From Lachnoclostridium sp. An138 (lineage in GTDB: Bacteria; Bacillota; Clostridia; Lachnospirales; Lachnospiraceae): a DNA stretch of 64,000 bases. Shown piece after piece: positions 32,717 to 42,723 of the stretch. Within the stretch, counting starts at the first letter, position 1, and each line of letters begins with the position of its first letter. The stretch is from positions 59,875-123,874 of the forward strand of contig NZ_NFLF01000010.1 in assembly GCF_002160765.1 (NCBI RefSeq), in the 5' to 3' direction. Under the pieces are notes generated by a model that was given only the letters and a program-made list of their open reading frames with translations, was not told the origin of the DNA and did no database searches. A program made the position numbers and the translations under genes.

Positions 32717-33505
32717 TTAATTTTTCTTTGCACCTCTTAAGTACAGGAACCAATATGTAATGCCGATCAGGGCTCCGCCGATGATATTGCCGATGGTAAC
32801 AGGCAGCAGGTTATTTACCAGAGCTGCGCCCCAGTTCACAGCCGCGTTTCCAACGCCATATACGGAATTTGCAAAGATTCCCGCTGCAAGATAATACATA
32901 TTTGCAACACTATGCTCAAAACCGCCCAGCACGAAAATCATAATCGGGAAATAAAGTCCCATGATTTTTGCCGGTACCGTCTTACCCGCAAAGGACATCC
33001 AGACTGCCAGACATACCATCATGTTGCAGATGATGCCGCGCAGAAGCGCGTCTCCAAAGCTTAAGGCTACTTTTCCGCTCGCTACCGTCATCATGGTGTC
33101 AAGCAGCGCGCCGTCTACCTGAGAGGGCGTATGGCTGTATACAACCAGCAGGGCAAGAATAATGCTTCCCGCGAAGTTTCCAAGGTATACGAATACCCAG
33201 TTGCGAAGCACGCCTGAGAACTTCACTTCCTTCTCCAGGAACGGAATCACCAGAAGGCAGTTGCCGGTAAAGAGCTCGCTTCCCGCAATCAATACCAGAG
33301 CAAGGCCAGCCGGGAACATGCACGCGCCAACCAGCTTTCCGAGGCTTCCCCCGATAGTCGCCGTAGCCGTCTGATAGGCAATGGCGCCGATACCGATAAA
33401 GATACCTGCCATAATGCCCAGAATAAACAGCTTCAGGATGGGCGTTTCTACCTTCTTTTTACCGATTCCCACATAATTTTGTGCAATTTCTGCCGGTGAG
33501 TTCAT
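32717..33505 (-). CDS. Formate/nitrite transporter (FocA/NirC family)
   Basis: A 262-residue protein with six membrane segments. It has the FNT signatures (ELFTGNCLLV, RNWVFVYLGNFAGS, CNMMVCLAVW). It forms a pentameric channel for formate, nitrite or bicarbonate. In an acetogenic or mixed-acid fermenter it would export or import formate. A ribosome binding site (AAAGGAGGAAA) precedes ATG 33505. Confidence 0.9.
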   Translation of the reverse strand: MNSPAEIAQNYVGIGKKKVETPILKLFILGIMAGIFIGIGAIAYQTATATIGGSLGKLVGACMFPAGLALVLIAGSELFTGNCLLVIPFLEKEVKFSGVLRNWVFVYLGNFAGSIILALLVVYSHTPSQVDGALLDTMMTVASGKVALSFGDALLRGIICNMMVCLAVWMSFAGKTVPAKIMGLYFPIMIFVLGGFEHSVANMYYLAAGIFANSVYGVGNAAVNWGAALVNNLLPVTIGNIIGGALIGITYWFLYLRGAKKN

Positions 33506-33937
33506 GATTCATTTCCTCCTTTATCCTCATAGAGCTGACGACGAATCGATAATACGTCCCGCCGCCTTAAATTTGTTAAAATTATAACACTCTCGTGGAG
33601 TCCAGACTATCGTACTATCTGTAGGAAGATTTTCTGAGCAGAAGTAAGACGTAAAAAAGAACCGGCATACTCCCTCAGTTCTGCTGCGGAACGCCAGTCC
33701 TTTTTATACATCCATGATTTTACATTCGTGAAATCTTTTTATTCTACCGCCTTCGTGATTCCCGCGGCAGTGAGCCAGGCGGACGCGGCCCAGGCCGTCT
33801 TCTTGACCTTGCATTTGCACGTCCATTTGCCGGACACCGCGAGGGTAAGTGCCCTGTGAGTGCAAATTTCCCGCCCCTGGAGCGCTGCCAGGTTGAGCCC
33901 CCTCTGCTTGCAGCGGGTATTCGACTTATGAATTTCT
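33506..33937. other. Intergenic region with an orphan start-less reading frame
   Basis: Apart from the FNT promoter region, the GC-rich block 33741-33935 reads on the minus strand as one open frame. It encodes a Lys/Cys/Trp-rich peptide (THRALTLAVSGKWTCKCKVK ... AAGITKAVE-stop, stop at 33742-33744). No ATG, GTG or TTG begins it after the rhomboid gene stop. It differs in base composition from its surroundings and may be a remnant of a mobile or repeated element. Confidence 0.4.
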
Positions 33938-34819
33938 TTATTTTACATGCTCATGCGTAAACAGATGATCCTGGCAGTATTCATAATTTCCATTGCATTT
34001 GGAGCAGAAACGGAACACCAGATCATCCCCGTCCTTTTCCGTGCGGCCGCAGATCGCGCATTTATGAGTAGTCGCGTTCTTCTGTCCCTGCTTTACACTC
34101 TTCGCATACGTCCGCCTGCGGTAAATCTCTTTCGGATTATAACGGCGCATATTCCGCATTCCAAAGAAGAAAATCAGGAAGTTTCCAAGGGAAACAAGAG
34201 CCATCACGCTGTAGGCAGGATGCGCCACAATTCCCGCCCGAAGCAGGCCAATCAGTACATTCGCAGGCAGATAACTTGCAAAGAATCCTACGAGAATCGT
34301 CGCTCCGAAATAAATGCCGTTGATAATTCCAAGCCATTTTGCCTTGATCGGAATAATGAAAAACAGCAGAAACTGCATGTCCGGATAAGTGGCTGCAAAG
34401 GCAAAAAACAGCGAATAGTTCAGGTAATAGGTTCCAAAGGCAGGTCCGATATTCGCGCCAAACACATAGCAGGCAATAAACGCTGCTGCTACATGCAAAA
34501 GTACTCCGGTGAAAAAATAGAGATTAAACCGGAAAGCTCCCCATTGTGCCTCCAGGATTTTTCCAATAGAATAATAAAGATACATGCTGAGCAGGAAATA
34601 AAACAGTCCTGTATTCGGCGGATAAATAATAAAAGTAATAATTCTCCAGATCTGGCCCCGCAGAATCATTGTCGGGTCCAGACTTAAATACTGCACATAA
34701 AACTGAGGGACAAACGTCACGATAACATATCCCAGCGCATACAGAATAATAATATAATACATCAGATTGTGAATCGCATAACGGCCAAATTTTCTTTCCA
34801 GCTTGTCCAGCAGGTTCAT
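33938..34819 (-). CDS. Rhomboid-like membrane protein with C-terminal zinc ribbon
   Basis: A 293-residue protein with about six membrane segments and rhomboid-like features (QIWRIITFIIYP near residue 57). The usual catalytic GxSG is not evident (that region reads FGTYYLNYSLFFAFA), so it may be a pseudoprotease of the Derlin/iRhom kind. The C-terminus (about residues 252-290) has CAICG...CSKC...CQDH, a probable zinc-binding tail. Role unknown. Confidence 0.65.
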   Translation of the reverse strand: MNLLDKLERKFGRYAIHNLMYYIIILYALGYVIVTFVPQFYVQYLSLDPTMILRGQIWRIITFIIYPPNTGLFYFLLSMYLYYSIGKILEAQWGAFRFNLYFFTGVLLHVAAAFIACYVFGANIGPAFGTYYLNYSLFFAFAATYPDMQFLLFFIIPIKAKWLGIINGIYFGATILVGFFASYLPANVLIGLLRAGIVAHPAYSVMALVSLGNFLIFFFGMRNMRRYNPKEIYRRRTYAKSVKQGQKNATTHKCAICGRTEKDGDDLVFRFCSKCNGNYEYCQDHLFTHEHVK

Positions 34820-34933
34820 AATGATTTCTTCCTTTCTTCCATAGGTTCTTCCGCAATACGGAATTCCGGAGCCTCTGTGAGAGCTCCGGAATGGCCCGGA
34901 TAAGATAACAGATTTATTATAGGGGACCCCTAT

Positions 34934-35131
34934 TTATTTGTCAACCGGCATCCCTTCCTTTGGATAGACCCTTGCAGGAATACAGACCTCATCTCCAATC
35001 TGAAGATTATAGATGTTGATATATGGATTCGCATAAAGAATGGCCCAGAGCGGCACATGATAGCGCCGGCTTAGCCGGTAGAGCGTATCGCCCTTTTGAA
35101 CGGTGTGAAGAAAGCCCTGGCTATGCTGCAT
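34934..35131 (-). CDS. Small LysM-domain protein
   Basis: A 65-residue protein that is essentially one LysM domain (HTVQKGDTLYRLSRRYHVPL ... NIYNLQIGDEVCIP). There is no signal peptide, so it may be a spore or cytoplasmic LysM protein rather than exported. LysM domains bind peptidoglycan or chitin-like glycans. Confidence 0.8.
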   Translation of the reverse strand: MQHSQGFLHTVQKGDTLYRLSRRYHVPLWAILYANPYINIYNLQIGDEVCIPARVYPKEGMPVDK

Positions 35132-35377
35132 GACAAAACTCCATTCCTTCCTTATTTTATATATTGTACTATATGCGCTCTGTCAAATCTTTGTGATATA
35201 CGCCCAGCTGAATGGGAAAATGACCGCCCCCATGTGAAAAATAACGGGAAAACAGCCTGTCAGTTTATACTTTTTTTATTTGCTTTCATTTTTTTACTGT
35301 CGTATAATGAGAAATGATGTCTGAAAACCTTTCAATATAGATAGAAAAGGAGGTTGCGGACTATCCGCGTAACATAT

Positions 35378-38300
35378 ATGAACGGTAATAATACATATAC
35401 ATTGGGAATCGATATCGGTTCCACCACAGTAAAAGTTGCGGTTCTCGACCAGGAGAACCAGCTTTTGTTTTCGGATTACGAGCGTCATTTCGCAAATATT
35501 CAGGAGACCCTGGCCGATCTTCTGGAAAAGGCGGAAGGGGAGCTTGGCGACCTGACTGTATACCCGGCTATCACCGGTTCCGGCGGCCTGACTCTGGCAA
35601 GGCACCTGGAAGTGCCCTTCATCCAGGAGGTTGTGGCCGTAGCGACAGCCCTTGAAAAAGCAGCGCCCCAGACCGATGTGGCTATTGAGCTGGGCGGCGA
35701 GGACGCGAAAATCATTTATTTTGAGGGCGGCAATGTGGAACAGCGTATGAACGGCATCTGCGCCGGCGGTACAGGCTCCTTCATTGACCAGATGGCTTCT
35801 CTTCTTCAGACGGACGCTTCCGGCCTGAACGAGTATGCCAAAAACTATCATTCCCTTTACACCATCGCGGCCCGCTGCGGTGTATTTGCAAAATCTGACA
35901 TTCAACCGCTGATCAATGAGGGCGCGACAAAGGAAGACTTGTCTGCGTCTATTTTTCAGGCAGTGGTAAACCAGACTATCAGCGGCCTTGCCTGCGGAAA
36001 ACCCATCCGCGGCCATGTGGCGTTCCTGGGCGGCCCCCTTCACTTTCTTTCCGAGCTGAAGGCGGCTTTTGTCCGTACCCTGAAGCTGGACGACGAGCAC
36101 ATTATCGCTCCGGAAAACTCCCATCTGTTCGCGGCCATTGGCTCTGCCCTGAGCTCCAGGCAGGAATCAGCTGTGTCCTTAAGCAGCATGAAGGAACGTC
36201 TCAAATCCCACATCAAGATGGATTTTGAAGTAGCCCGCATGGAGCCTCTGTTTGAGTCTGAACATGAATATGCCAAATTTCAGGAGCGCCACAGCCGCCA
36301 CGAGGTGGCCAGAGGCGATTTCCAGGCTTACAAGGGCAACTGCTTCTTAGGCATCGACGCCGGAAGCACTACCACAAAGGCCGCCCTCGTTGGAGAGGAC
36401 GGAGAGCTTCTTTATTCCTTTTACAGCAATAATAACGGAAGCACCTTAAAGACAACCATCCGCGCCATTCAGGAAATCTACCGTTTTCTTCCGAAAGACG
36501 CTCATATCGTCCGCTCCTGCTCCACAGGTTACGGAGAGGCGCTGGTAAAGGCCGCTCTGATGCTGGACGAGGGCGAAGTGGAGACAGTCGCCCACTACTA
36601 TGCGGCTGAATTTTTCAATCCGAAGGTAGACTGCATCCTGGATATCGGCGGACAGGATATGAAGTGCATCCGCATCAAAAACCATACCGTAGACAGCGTG
36701 CAGCTGAATGAGGCCTGTTCCTCCGGCTGCGGTTCCTTTATCGAGACCTTTGCGCATTCTCTGAATTACAGCGTACAGGATTTCGCAAAGGCTGCTCTGT
36801 TCGCAAAGCACCCCATCGACCTGGGAACCCGCTGCACCGTATTTATGAATTCCAAAGTAAAGCAGGCTCAGAAGGAAGGCGCGGAAGTGGCCGATATCTC
36901 AGCCGGCCTTGCCTATTCCGTCATCAAGAACGCTTTGTTTAAGGTAATCAAGGTCTCTGACGCCTCCTCCCTTGGGCAGAACATCGTAGTCCAGGGCGGA
37001 ACCTTTTACAATGACGCCGTTCTCCGCAGTTTCGAGAAGATCGCCGGCTGTGAGGCCGTCCGCCCTGACATCTCGGGCATCATGGGCGCCTTCGGCGCCG
37101 CTCTCATCGCAAGAGAACGCTATGAAGAGGGTGTGGAGACTACCATGCTTTCTATCGACCAGATCAACAATCTGGAATTTACGACAACCATGTCCAAGTG
37201 CAAGGGCTGTACCAACAACTGCCGTCTTACCATCAACCGCTTTACCGGCGGCCGCCAGTTCATCACCGGCAACCGCTGCGAGCGCGGTATCGGCAAGGAA
37301 CGCAACAAGGACAATATCCCGAACCTTTATGAATACAAGAACAAGCGGATCTTCGGTTATGAGCCTCTGCCCGCGGACGAGGCCTCCCGCGGCCAGGTCG
37401 GTATTCCCCGTGTACTGAACTTCTATGAGAATTATCCGTTCTGGTACACCTTCTTTACCGAACTGAAATACCAGGTAGTGCTCTCTCCCGCTTCCACGCA
37501 CAAGATCTACGAGCTGGGCATCGAATCCATCCCCAGCGAATCCGAGTGCTATCCGGCGAAACTGGCCCACGGCCATGTAACCTGGCTCATCCGCCAGGGA
37601 CTGAAGTTCATCTTCTATCCCTGCGTGCCTTATGAGCGCAATGAATTCCCCGACGCAGGCAATCATTACAACTGCCCCATCGTGACCTCTTACGCGGAAA
37701 ACATCAAGAACAACATCGATGAGCTCCACGGCGGAGACATTGATTTCTTCAATCCTTTCCTCTCCTTTGAAAGCGAGGAAATCCTGGAAAAGGCTCTGAT
37801 CCGGGAGTTTGGAGCACACTGCCACATTCCGGCGGAGGAGATTTCCGCCGCCGCCAAAAAGGCATGGGATGAGCAGGCGAAGGTCCGCGAGGATATCAAG
37901 CGCAAGGGGGAAGAGACCCTGAAATACATGGAAGAGACCGGACACCGGGGCATTGTGCTGGCAGGCCGTCCTTACCATATCGACCCGGAAATCAACCATG
38001 GTATTCCGGAGCTGATCAATTCCTACGGTATCGCCGTGTTGACCGAGGATTCCATCAGCCACCTGCACGGTGTGGAGCGTCCTCTGTTTGTCATGGACCA
38101 GTGGATGTACCATTCCAGAATGTACGCAGCCGCAAGCTACGCAAGAACCCGGGATGACCTGGACGTCATCCAGCTGAATTCCTTCGGCTGCGGCCTGGAC
38201 GCCGTGACCACCGATGAGGTCAGCGATATCCTGACAAACTCCGGCAAGATTTACACCTGCCTGAAGATCGACGAGGTCAACAACCTGGGAGCCGCGAGAA

Positions 38301-39769
38301 TCCGTATCCGTTCCCTGATCTCCGCCCTCCGGGTGCGCGAGAGAAAGCAGGAATGCCGGACCGTGGAATCCACCGCCTACGAGCGTGTGGTATTTACCGA
38401 GGAAATGCGGAAGGATTACACCATCCTCTGCCCGCAGATGTCTCCGATTCACTTCGACGTGATCGAGCCTGCGTTCCGCTCCTGCGGCTATCATATCGAC
38501 GTGCTTCCGGATTCTGACCGGGCGGCCATCGATATGGGACTGAAATATGTAAACAATGACGCCTGCTACCCCTCTCTTGTGGTAGTCGGCCAGATTATGA
38601 CCGCCGTACTTTCCGGCAAATACGATCCGGATAAACTGGCTGTCATCATCACCCAGACGGGAGGCGGCTGCCGGGCTACCAACTATATCTCCTTTATCCG
38701 CCGTGCTCTGGCAAAGGCAGGACACGCGAATATTCCGGTAGTTTCCCTGAACCTGACCGGACTTGAGAGCAACCCCGGCTTCAAGATCACACCGGGCCTG
38801 GCCTTCAAGGGTCTGTATGGTCTTGTATTTGGAGACATCTTCATGCGGGTGCTCTACCGGATGCGTCCCTATGAGAAAGAACCCGGCTCCGCAGACAGAC
38901 TGCATCAGAAATGGCTGAAGATCTGTCAGGATTTTGTATCCCAAAAGCATGTGTCCCACCGCCGCTTCGTCCAGATCTGCAAAGGAATTATCGAGGATTT
39001 TGACAAGCTTCCGATTTATGAGGATATGAAGAAGCCCAGAGTCGGCGTGGTCGGAGAGATTCTTGTAAAATACTCTCCTTCTGCCAACAATCATCTGGTG
39101 GAGCTTCTGGAATCGGAAGGGGCCGAGGCTGTGGTTCCGGAACTGATGGACTTCCTTCTGTACTGCTTCAAGAACTCCGAGTTCAAGGCAGACCACCTGG
39201 GAAAGAAGCGTTCCAGCGCCCGCACAGCCCGTCTGGGTATCATCGCCATGGAGTGGCTTCGCAAGCCGGCTGTCAAAGCTCTGAAAAAGAGCGTCCACTT
39301 CGGCACGCCCGGCAATATCGATGAAATGGCAGAACAGGCCACCGACATCGTATCCGTCGGCAACCAGACCGGCGAAGGCTGGTTCCTGACCGCCGAGATG
39401 CTGGAGCTGATCCACACCGGCATTCCGAACATCGTCTGCACGCAGCCCTTCGGCTGTCTGCCGAACCACGTAGTCGGCAAGGGCGTTATCAAGGAACTGC
39501 GCCGCCGCTACCCCACTTCCAATGTGGTAGCCATCGACTACGATCCCGGCGCCAGCGAGGTAAACCAGCTGAACCGTCTGAAGCTGATGCTGTCCACTGC
39601 GAATAAGCATTTGAATGAGGAGATAAAAGCTGGAAAAGGTTCAGACGGCACAGGCGGCACAGGTGCAAACGGCCAGTCTGGCTCATCTTCCCAAAACAGC
39701 CGCTCTGATAAGAGCAGCACTTCCGGCTCTCCTTCCGGAAACGGAATCGCTGCTGCAGAAAGCTTTTAA
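35378..39769 (+). CDS. Giant 2-hydroxyacyl-CoA dehydratase activase-like protein
   Basis: About 1,463 residues. Two tandem BadF/BcrA ATPase (ASKHA) domains occur at about 1-290 and 330-600. Each has the phosphate motif ([20 protein letters not shown]) and two cluster cysteines ([10 protein letters not shown] with [15 protein letters not shown] with TRCTVF), so one polypeptide could mimic the activase dimer with its bridging 4Fe-4S cluster. A DUF2229-type region (about 630-900) and HgdB/C-like segments follow. The last 45 residues are Gly/Ser-rich. The AAGGAGG is 24 bases before ATG 35378, with a GCGGA-CTA-TCCGC hairpin between; a TTG at 35354 is too close. Substrate unknown. Confidence 0.85.
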   Translation: MNGNNTYTLGIDIGSTTVKVAVLDQENQLLFSDYERHFANIQETLADLLEKAEGELGDLTVYPAITGSGGLTLARHLEVPFIQEVVAVATALEKAAPQTDVAIELGGEDAKIIYFEGGNVEQRMNGICAGGTGSFIDQMASLLQTDASGLNEYAKNYHSLYTIAARCGVFAKSDIQPLINEGATKEDLSASIFQAVVNQTISGLACGKPIRGHVAFLGGPLHFLSELKAAFVRTLKLDDEHIIAPENSHLFAAIGSALSSRQESAVSLSSMKERLKSHIKMDFEVARMEPLFESEHEYAKFQERHSRHEVARGDFQAYKGNCFLGIDAGSTTTKAALVGEDGELLYSFYSNNNGSTLKTTIRAIQEIYRFLPKDAHIVRSCSTGYGEALVKAALMLDEGEVETVAHYYAAEFFNPKVDCILDIGGQDMKCIRIKNHTVDSVQLNEACSSGCGSFIETFAHSLNYSVQDFAKAALFAKHPIDLGTRCTVFMNSKVKQAQKEGAEVADISAGLAYSVIKNALFKVIKVSDASSLGQNIVVQGGTFYNDAVLRSFEKIAGCEAVRPDISGIMGAFGAALIARERYEEGVETTMLSIDQINNLEFTTTMSKCKGCTNNCRLTINRFTGGRQFITGNRCERGIGKERNKDNIPNLYEYKNKRIFGYEPLPADEASRGQVGIPRVLNFYENYPFWYTFFTELKYQVVLSPASTHKIYELGIESIPSESECYPAKLAHGHVTWLIRQGLKFIFYPCVPYERNEFPDAGNHYNCPIVTSYAENIKNNIDELHGGDIDFFNPFLSFESEEILEKALIREFGAHCHIPAEEISAAAKKAWDEQAKVREDIKRKGEETLKYMEETGHRGIVLAGRPYHIDPEINHGIPELINSYGIAVLTEDSISHLHGVERPLFVMDQWMYHSRMYAAASYARTRDDLDVIQLNSFGCGLDAVTTDEVSDILTNSGKIYTCLKIDEVNNLGAARIRIRSLISALRVRERKQECRTVESTAYERVVFTEEMRKDYTILCPQMSPIHFDVIEPAFRSCGYHIDVLPDSDRAAIDMGLKYVNNDACYPSLVVVGQIMTAVLSGKYDPDKLAVIITQTGGGCRATNYISFIRRALAKAGHANIPVVSLNLTGLESNPGFKITPGLAFKGLYGLVFGDIFMRVLYRMRPYEKEPGSADRLHQKWLKICQDFVSQKHVSHRRFVQICKGIIEDFDKLPIYEDMKKPRVGVVGEILVKYSPSANNHLVELLESEGAEAVVPELMDFLLYCFKNSEFKADHLGKKRSSARTARLGIIAMEWLRKPAVKALKKSVHFGTPGNIDEMAEQATDIVSVGNQTGEGWFLTAEMLELIHTGIPNIVCTQPFGCLPNHVVGKGVIKELRRRYPTSNVVAIDYDPGASEVNQLNRLKLMLSTANKHLNEEIKAGKGSDGTGGTGANGQSGSSSQNSRSDKSSTSGSPSGNGIAAAESF

Positions 39770-39803
39770 ATCAAGATATTGCAATTTGTCCCTATAAAAG
39801 TCA

Positions 39804-39845
39804 GCAGGGGGGACTGCGATGGATGTTCCACGCAGTCCCCCCTGT
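39804..39845 (+). terminator. Strong hairpin after the activase gene
   Basis: A 14-bp perfect stem CAGGGGGGACTGCG/CGCAGTCCCCCCTG with a 12-base loop, 35 bases after the stop. There is no pronounced T-run, so it may also stabilise the mRNA. It lies between convergent genes. Confidence 0.6.
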
Positions 39846-39908
39846 TAAGCTCTCGGCTTAATGCCGGTGTACCAAGAGGCAATACATTCTCTTGTACATC
39901 AACACTAT

Positions 39909-40325
39909 TCACTCCAAATATCTTTCATAGCTCCTTTTTAAATCATAGCAAAAACATTTCAGATAAGTCTGATCGAACCGGTTCGAAAATCTCAGCTCCT
40001 GCTCCATTCCAGCGCTGTCTGTCTGATATAACTCTCCCCTCACATCCATATGCCCTTTTCCGTCTCCCTGAAACGACAGATACATATGTACCCCGTAGGG
40101 TTCTTCTATTCTGGCGCTCCCGGACAGCTTTTCATACAGCCGGCACAAATCTGCGGCAAATTCCGCAAATTCTCTGATATCAATATCCATCGAAGCACTT
40201 CCGGAAAAATTGCCGCTTTGTACAGATACTTTCATACTTGTATTGCACGGATACGTGAGATCGCTTCGGAATACCTTCAGATTCAGTTTCATCTCAAAAT
40301 CTTCTGCACGCAGTAAATGCTCCAT
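39909..40325 (-). CDS. Hypothetical protein, WapI-immunity-like
   Basis: A 138-residue beta-rich protein (NFSGSASMDIDIREFAEFAADL ... GELYQTDSAGMEQELRF). The pattern resembles single-domain immunity-like proteins annotated as WapI family, often scattered without a toxin. The assignment is tentative and no toxin gene is visible nearby. Confidence 0.5.
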   Translation of the reverse strand: MEHLLRAEDFEMKLNLKVFRSDLTYPCNTSMKVSVQSGNFSGSASMDIDIREFAEFAADLCRLYEKLSGSARIEEPYGVHMYLSFQGDGKGHMDVRGELYQTDSAGMEQELRFSNRFDQTYLKCFCYDLKRSYERYLE

Positions 40326-40340
40326 GTTTCAAATATCACC

Positions 40341-40769
40341 TCACATCTTCCTGCACAGATGCTTGTAAATTACGGTTGCAGCCACATATTCCAGGACAGC
40401 CAGTCCAAACAGTGCCGCCACAAGTGCCGTATATTTCTGAAACAGGCTCATCACAAACGCTCCCACAAAACACAGAATCACAGTCACCGACCAGGCAATA
40501 TACCCTGCCCGCCAGCGCAGCTGCATCTTTCTTTCATCCTTCAGATTAATCTGCTGCCGGCGCAGCTTCTCCTGATATTCTTCTCTGTTTTCGGGCCTCA
40601 TATGGTACCAGTTTCCTACGACCCGTACAAGCCCGTTCGTCATAAAGGAAAAACCTATGGCAAAAAGCAGCGTGGAATAATATTCTATATCCAATTTCAG
40701 TCCCACAGCCATCATCACCATGCCGGCCACAATATAAACCGCCCAAAAAATTCTGTCCTTCTTTTTCAT
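40341..40769 (-). CDS. Small membrane protein, paralogue of 40868-41299
   Basis: A 142-residue protein with four membrane segments and a charged central loop with the phrase MRPENREEYQEKLRRQQINL. It shares overall layout and the phrase PENRE.Y with the next upstream membrane protein, so the two are diverged duplicates. Function unknown (DUF2178-like). Confidence 0.6.
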   Translation of the reverse strand: MKKKDRIFWAVYIVAGMVMMAVGLKLDIEYYSTLLFAIGFSFMTNGLVRVVGNWYHMRPENREEYQEKLRRQQINLKDERKMQLRWRAGYIAWSVTVILCFVGAFVMSLFQKYTALVAALFGLAVLEYVAATVIYKHLCRKM

Positions 40770-40867
40770 GCTCTCACCTCATAAATAGTAATTTTTACGC
40801 TTCTGTGTTTACAAACTCTTCCATCTATAAGCAGAAAACATCCCTGTTCCCATCTGTTCAGAAGCTC

Positions 40868-41299
40868 TTACATTTTTCTGCGCGCATACCATTGAAACCC
40901 AGCAAACATCACACCCTCTGCAGCTCCAGCCACCAGCAGAACAAAGACTATCCGATTCCCGGCGCCCAAAAGATTCGTTATAACAGCTGCCGTAAAACAA
41001 CCCACCATAGTCACGCCATAAGTAAGATACCCGGCATAATGACGAATCTGCCTGTTCCTCTCATCATCCCACTCTATCCGCTGATGTCTCATCTCTGTTT
41101 CATATGATTCTCTGTTTTCCGGCTTTCTGTTATGCCAGAAGCGAAACAACTGGCCCAGGCTTCCCACAATCAGCGAAAAACCCATAACAACTAAGGCTCC
41201 CGAGTCAAAGAAACCGTTTTTTCCTGTTATTCCCAACACCGTCACAGCTGCCCCAATAAAAATGTAAACCAAAAAAATGATATTATCTTCCTTTTTCAT
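40868..41299 (-). CDS. Small membrane protein linked to XRE regulator
   Basis: About 143 residues starting MKKEDNIIFLVYIFIGAAVT, with four membrane segments and RKPENRESYETEMRHQRIEW in the central loop. Its start overlaps the 3' end of the XRE gene. XRE-plus-small-membrane-protein operons are common in Firmicutes and of unknown role; the regulator probably controls this gene. Confidence 0.65.
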   Translation of the reverse strand: MKKEDNIIFLVYIFIGAAVTVLGITGKNGFFDSGALVVMGFSLIVGSLGQLFRFWHNRKPENRESYETEMRHQRIEWDDERNRQIRHYAGYLTYGVTMVGCFTAAVITNLLGAGNRIVFVLLVAGAAEGVMFAGFQWYARRKM

Positions 41300-41501
41300 G
41301 TTCCCCCTCCTCCTCATAAATAAAGATGTCCTCAATGCTCATCCCGAAGTACCGGGCAATCTTAAAGGCCAGAAGAATCGACGGATTATACCTTCCATTC
41401 TCCAGAGAACCTATGGTCTGCCGCGACACCTCCAGGGCGTCTGCCAGTTCTTCCTGCTTGATTCCTCTTTCTTTTCTCAATTCTTCCAGTCTGTTTTTCA
41501 T
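41283..41501 (-). CDS. XRE-family regulator
   Basis: A 72-residue HTH protein (MKNRLEELRKERGIKQEELA, SRQTIGSLENGRYNPS, then the helix IARYFGMSIEDIF), the compact form found in front of membrane protein genes. I start at ATG 41501. Autoregulation is likely through the two operator-like sites in its promoter. Confidence 0.85.
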   Translation of the reverse strand: MKNRLEELRKERGIKQEELADALEVSRQTIGSLENGRYNPSILLAFKIARYFGMSIEDIFIYEEEGEHEKGR

Positions 41502-41525
41502 CCGAATTCTGTCACCCTCTTTTGA

Positions 41526-41591
41526 TGGAAAGTTTACTTTCCATATTTTTATTATACACGAAGAGATTCTTATGTCAAGTTTACTTTCCAT
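41526..41591 (-). promoter_or_regulatory. Consensus sigmaA promoter flanked by two operator-like sites
   Basis: TTGACA at 41578-41573 and TATAAT at 41556-41551 with 16-bp spacing, perfect in both boxes. TGGAAAG-TTTA-CTTTCCA (41526-41543) lies just downstream of the start site. A second copy with a weaker arm (41574-41591) covers the -35. Both are expected targets of the XRE protein. Confidence 0.8.
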
Positions 41592-41661
41592 TTTTAATAA
41601 GCTTTATCTCACCTGCCGCCATCCGATGTGTTGCCATATATCCTCAGAGCGCGCTTAAATC

Positions 41662-41730
41662 ATAAAAACAAAGGAGCTGGACGCATCAATGATATAATGA
41701 ATGTAACCACTGATACAGCCAGCTTCCTTA
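41662..41730 (-). terminator. Terminator downstream of the 2-hydroxyacid dehydrogenase
   Basis: Arms AAGGAAGCTGG/CCAGCTCCTT separated by about 38 bases. On the minus strand the second arm is followed by TGTTTTTATG. Confidence 0.55.
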
Positions 41731-41763
41731 GAGCCCTGATATTTTATTTTCTTTCTCCTCCGG

Positions 41764-42705
41764 TCAGACCGCATTGAGCTGTCTGCCTTCCAGCCAGGAA
41801 TAAAGATTTTCAAACACGATATCTGCTCTCTGCTCCAGAGATTCCACAGAGGCAAAGCCGATATGCGGCGTCACAATCGTATTCGGCGCGTGAAGAAGCG
41901 GATGGTCTTCCGGAAGAGGCGGCTCTTTATCAAATACGTCCAGAGCCGCTCCTGCAATCTGTCCGTCACTGAGAGCCGCAGCCAGAGCATCCTGATCTAC
42001 GACACCGCCTCTGGCTGTGTTGATCAGAAACGCTGTTTTTTTCATCAGCGCCAGCTGTTCCTTTCCAATCATTCCCTTCGTCTCCGCAGTAAGCGGGCAG
42101 TGCAGGGATACGATATCCGCTGATGACAGAAGCTCTTCCAGAGATACCTGCCTGTCTACAGACGCATCCGTGATTTTGCTTCTGTTGTAAGCCAGTACGG
42201 TGCAGCCAAAGGCCTTGCAGAGAGCTGCGGTTCTTTTTCCAATAGCGCCTGCCCCCACGATTCCTACTGTCTTTCCACAGAGAAGATTGCCAATCAGGCC
42301 GTCCTTTGTACCGCCCGTCCGGCAGCGCTTTTCTGTCTTATTTACATTCCGAAGCAGCTGGATCATAAAGCTGACACAGAGCTCAGCCACCGCCTGAGTC
42401 GCATAACCGGAAGCATTGCTGACCGCAATTCCCTTCTTCCTTGCCGCTTCCATCGGAATATGATCGACGCCGGTAAAGGCTACGTCGATAAACTTCAGAT
42501 GTTCCGCTTTATCAATGACCGCTTCAGACAGGGGCATATTCGCAAGCATGACTGCATCTGCATTTCGGCAGCGTTCCACCTGTACAGCAGGGTCCGTATT
42601 TTTTTCATACGCCGTAAAGCTGTGCCCCATATTCTCCAGTTTCTGCGCATGTTTCTCAATCACCCTCTCAGAAACACCCAGACTCTCCAGTAATACAATC
42701 CGCAT
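41764..42705 (-). CDS. D-isomer specific 2-hydroxyacid dehydrogenase
   Basis: A 313-residue NAD-dependent dehydrogenase. The nucleotide-binding GAGAIGKRTAALCKAFG, the catalytic-region INTARGGVVDQDAL (Arg), DVFDKEPP (Glu) and TPHIGFAS (His) are all present, so it should be active. It oxidises or reduces a D-2-hydroxy acid such as glycerate, hydroxypyruvate or phosphoglycerate; substrate not deducible. Confidence 0.85.
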   Translation of the reverse strand: MRIVLLESLGVSERVIEKHAQKLENMGHSFTAYEKNTDPAVQVERCRNADAVMLANMPLSEAVIDKAEHLKFIDVAFTGVDHIPMEAARKKGIAVSNASGYATQAVAELCVSFMIQLLRNVNKTEKRCRTGGTKDGLIGNLLCGKTVGIVGAGAIGKRTAALCKAFGCTVLAYNRSKITDASVDRQVSLEELLSSADIVSLHCPLTAETKGMIGKEQLALMKKTAFLINTARGGVVDQDALAAALSDGQIAGAALDVFDKEPPLPEDHPLLHAPNTIVTPHIGFASVESLEQRADIVFENLYSWLEGRQLNAV

Positions 42706-42723
42706 AATAATATTTCCTCCCCT

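Noticed and set aside
35294..39610. Very long minus-strand open frames opposite the activase gene (up to 903 codons)
   Set aside because: They are antisense shadows of a GC-rich, strongly codon-biased real gene; they lack ribosome binding sites and recognisable domains.
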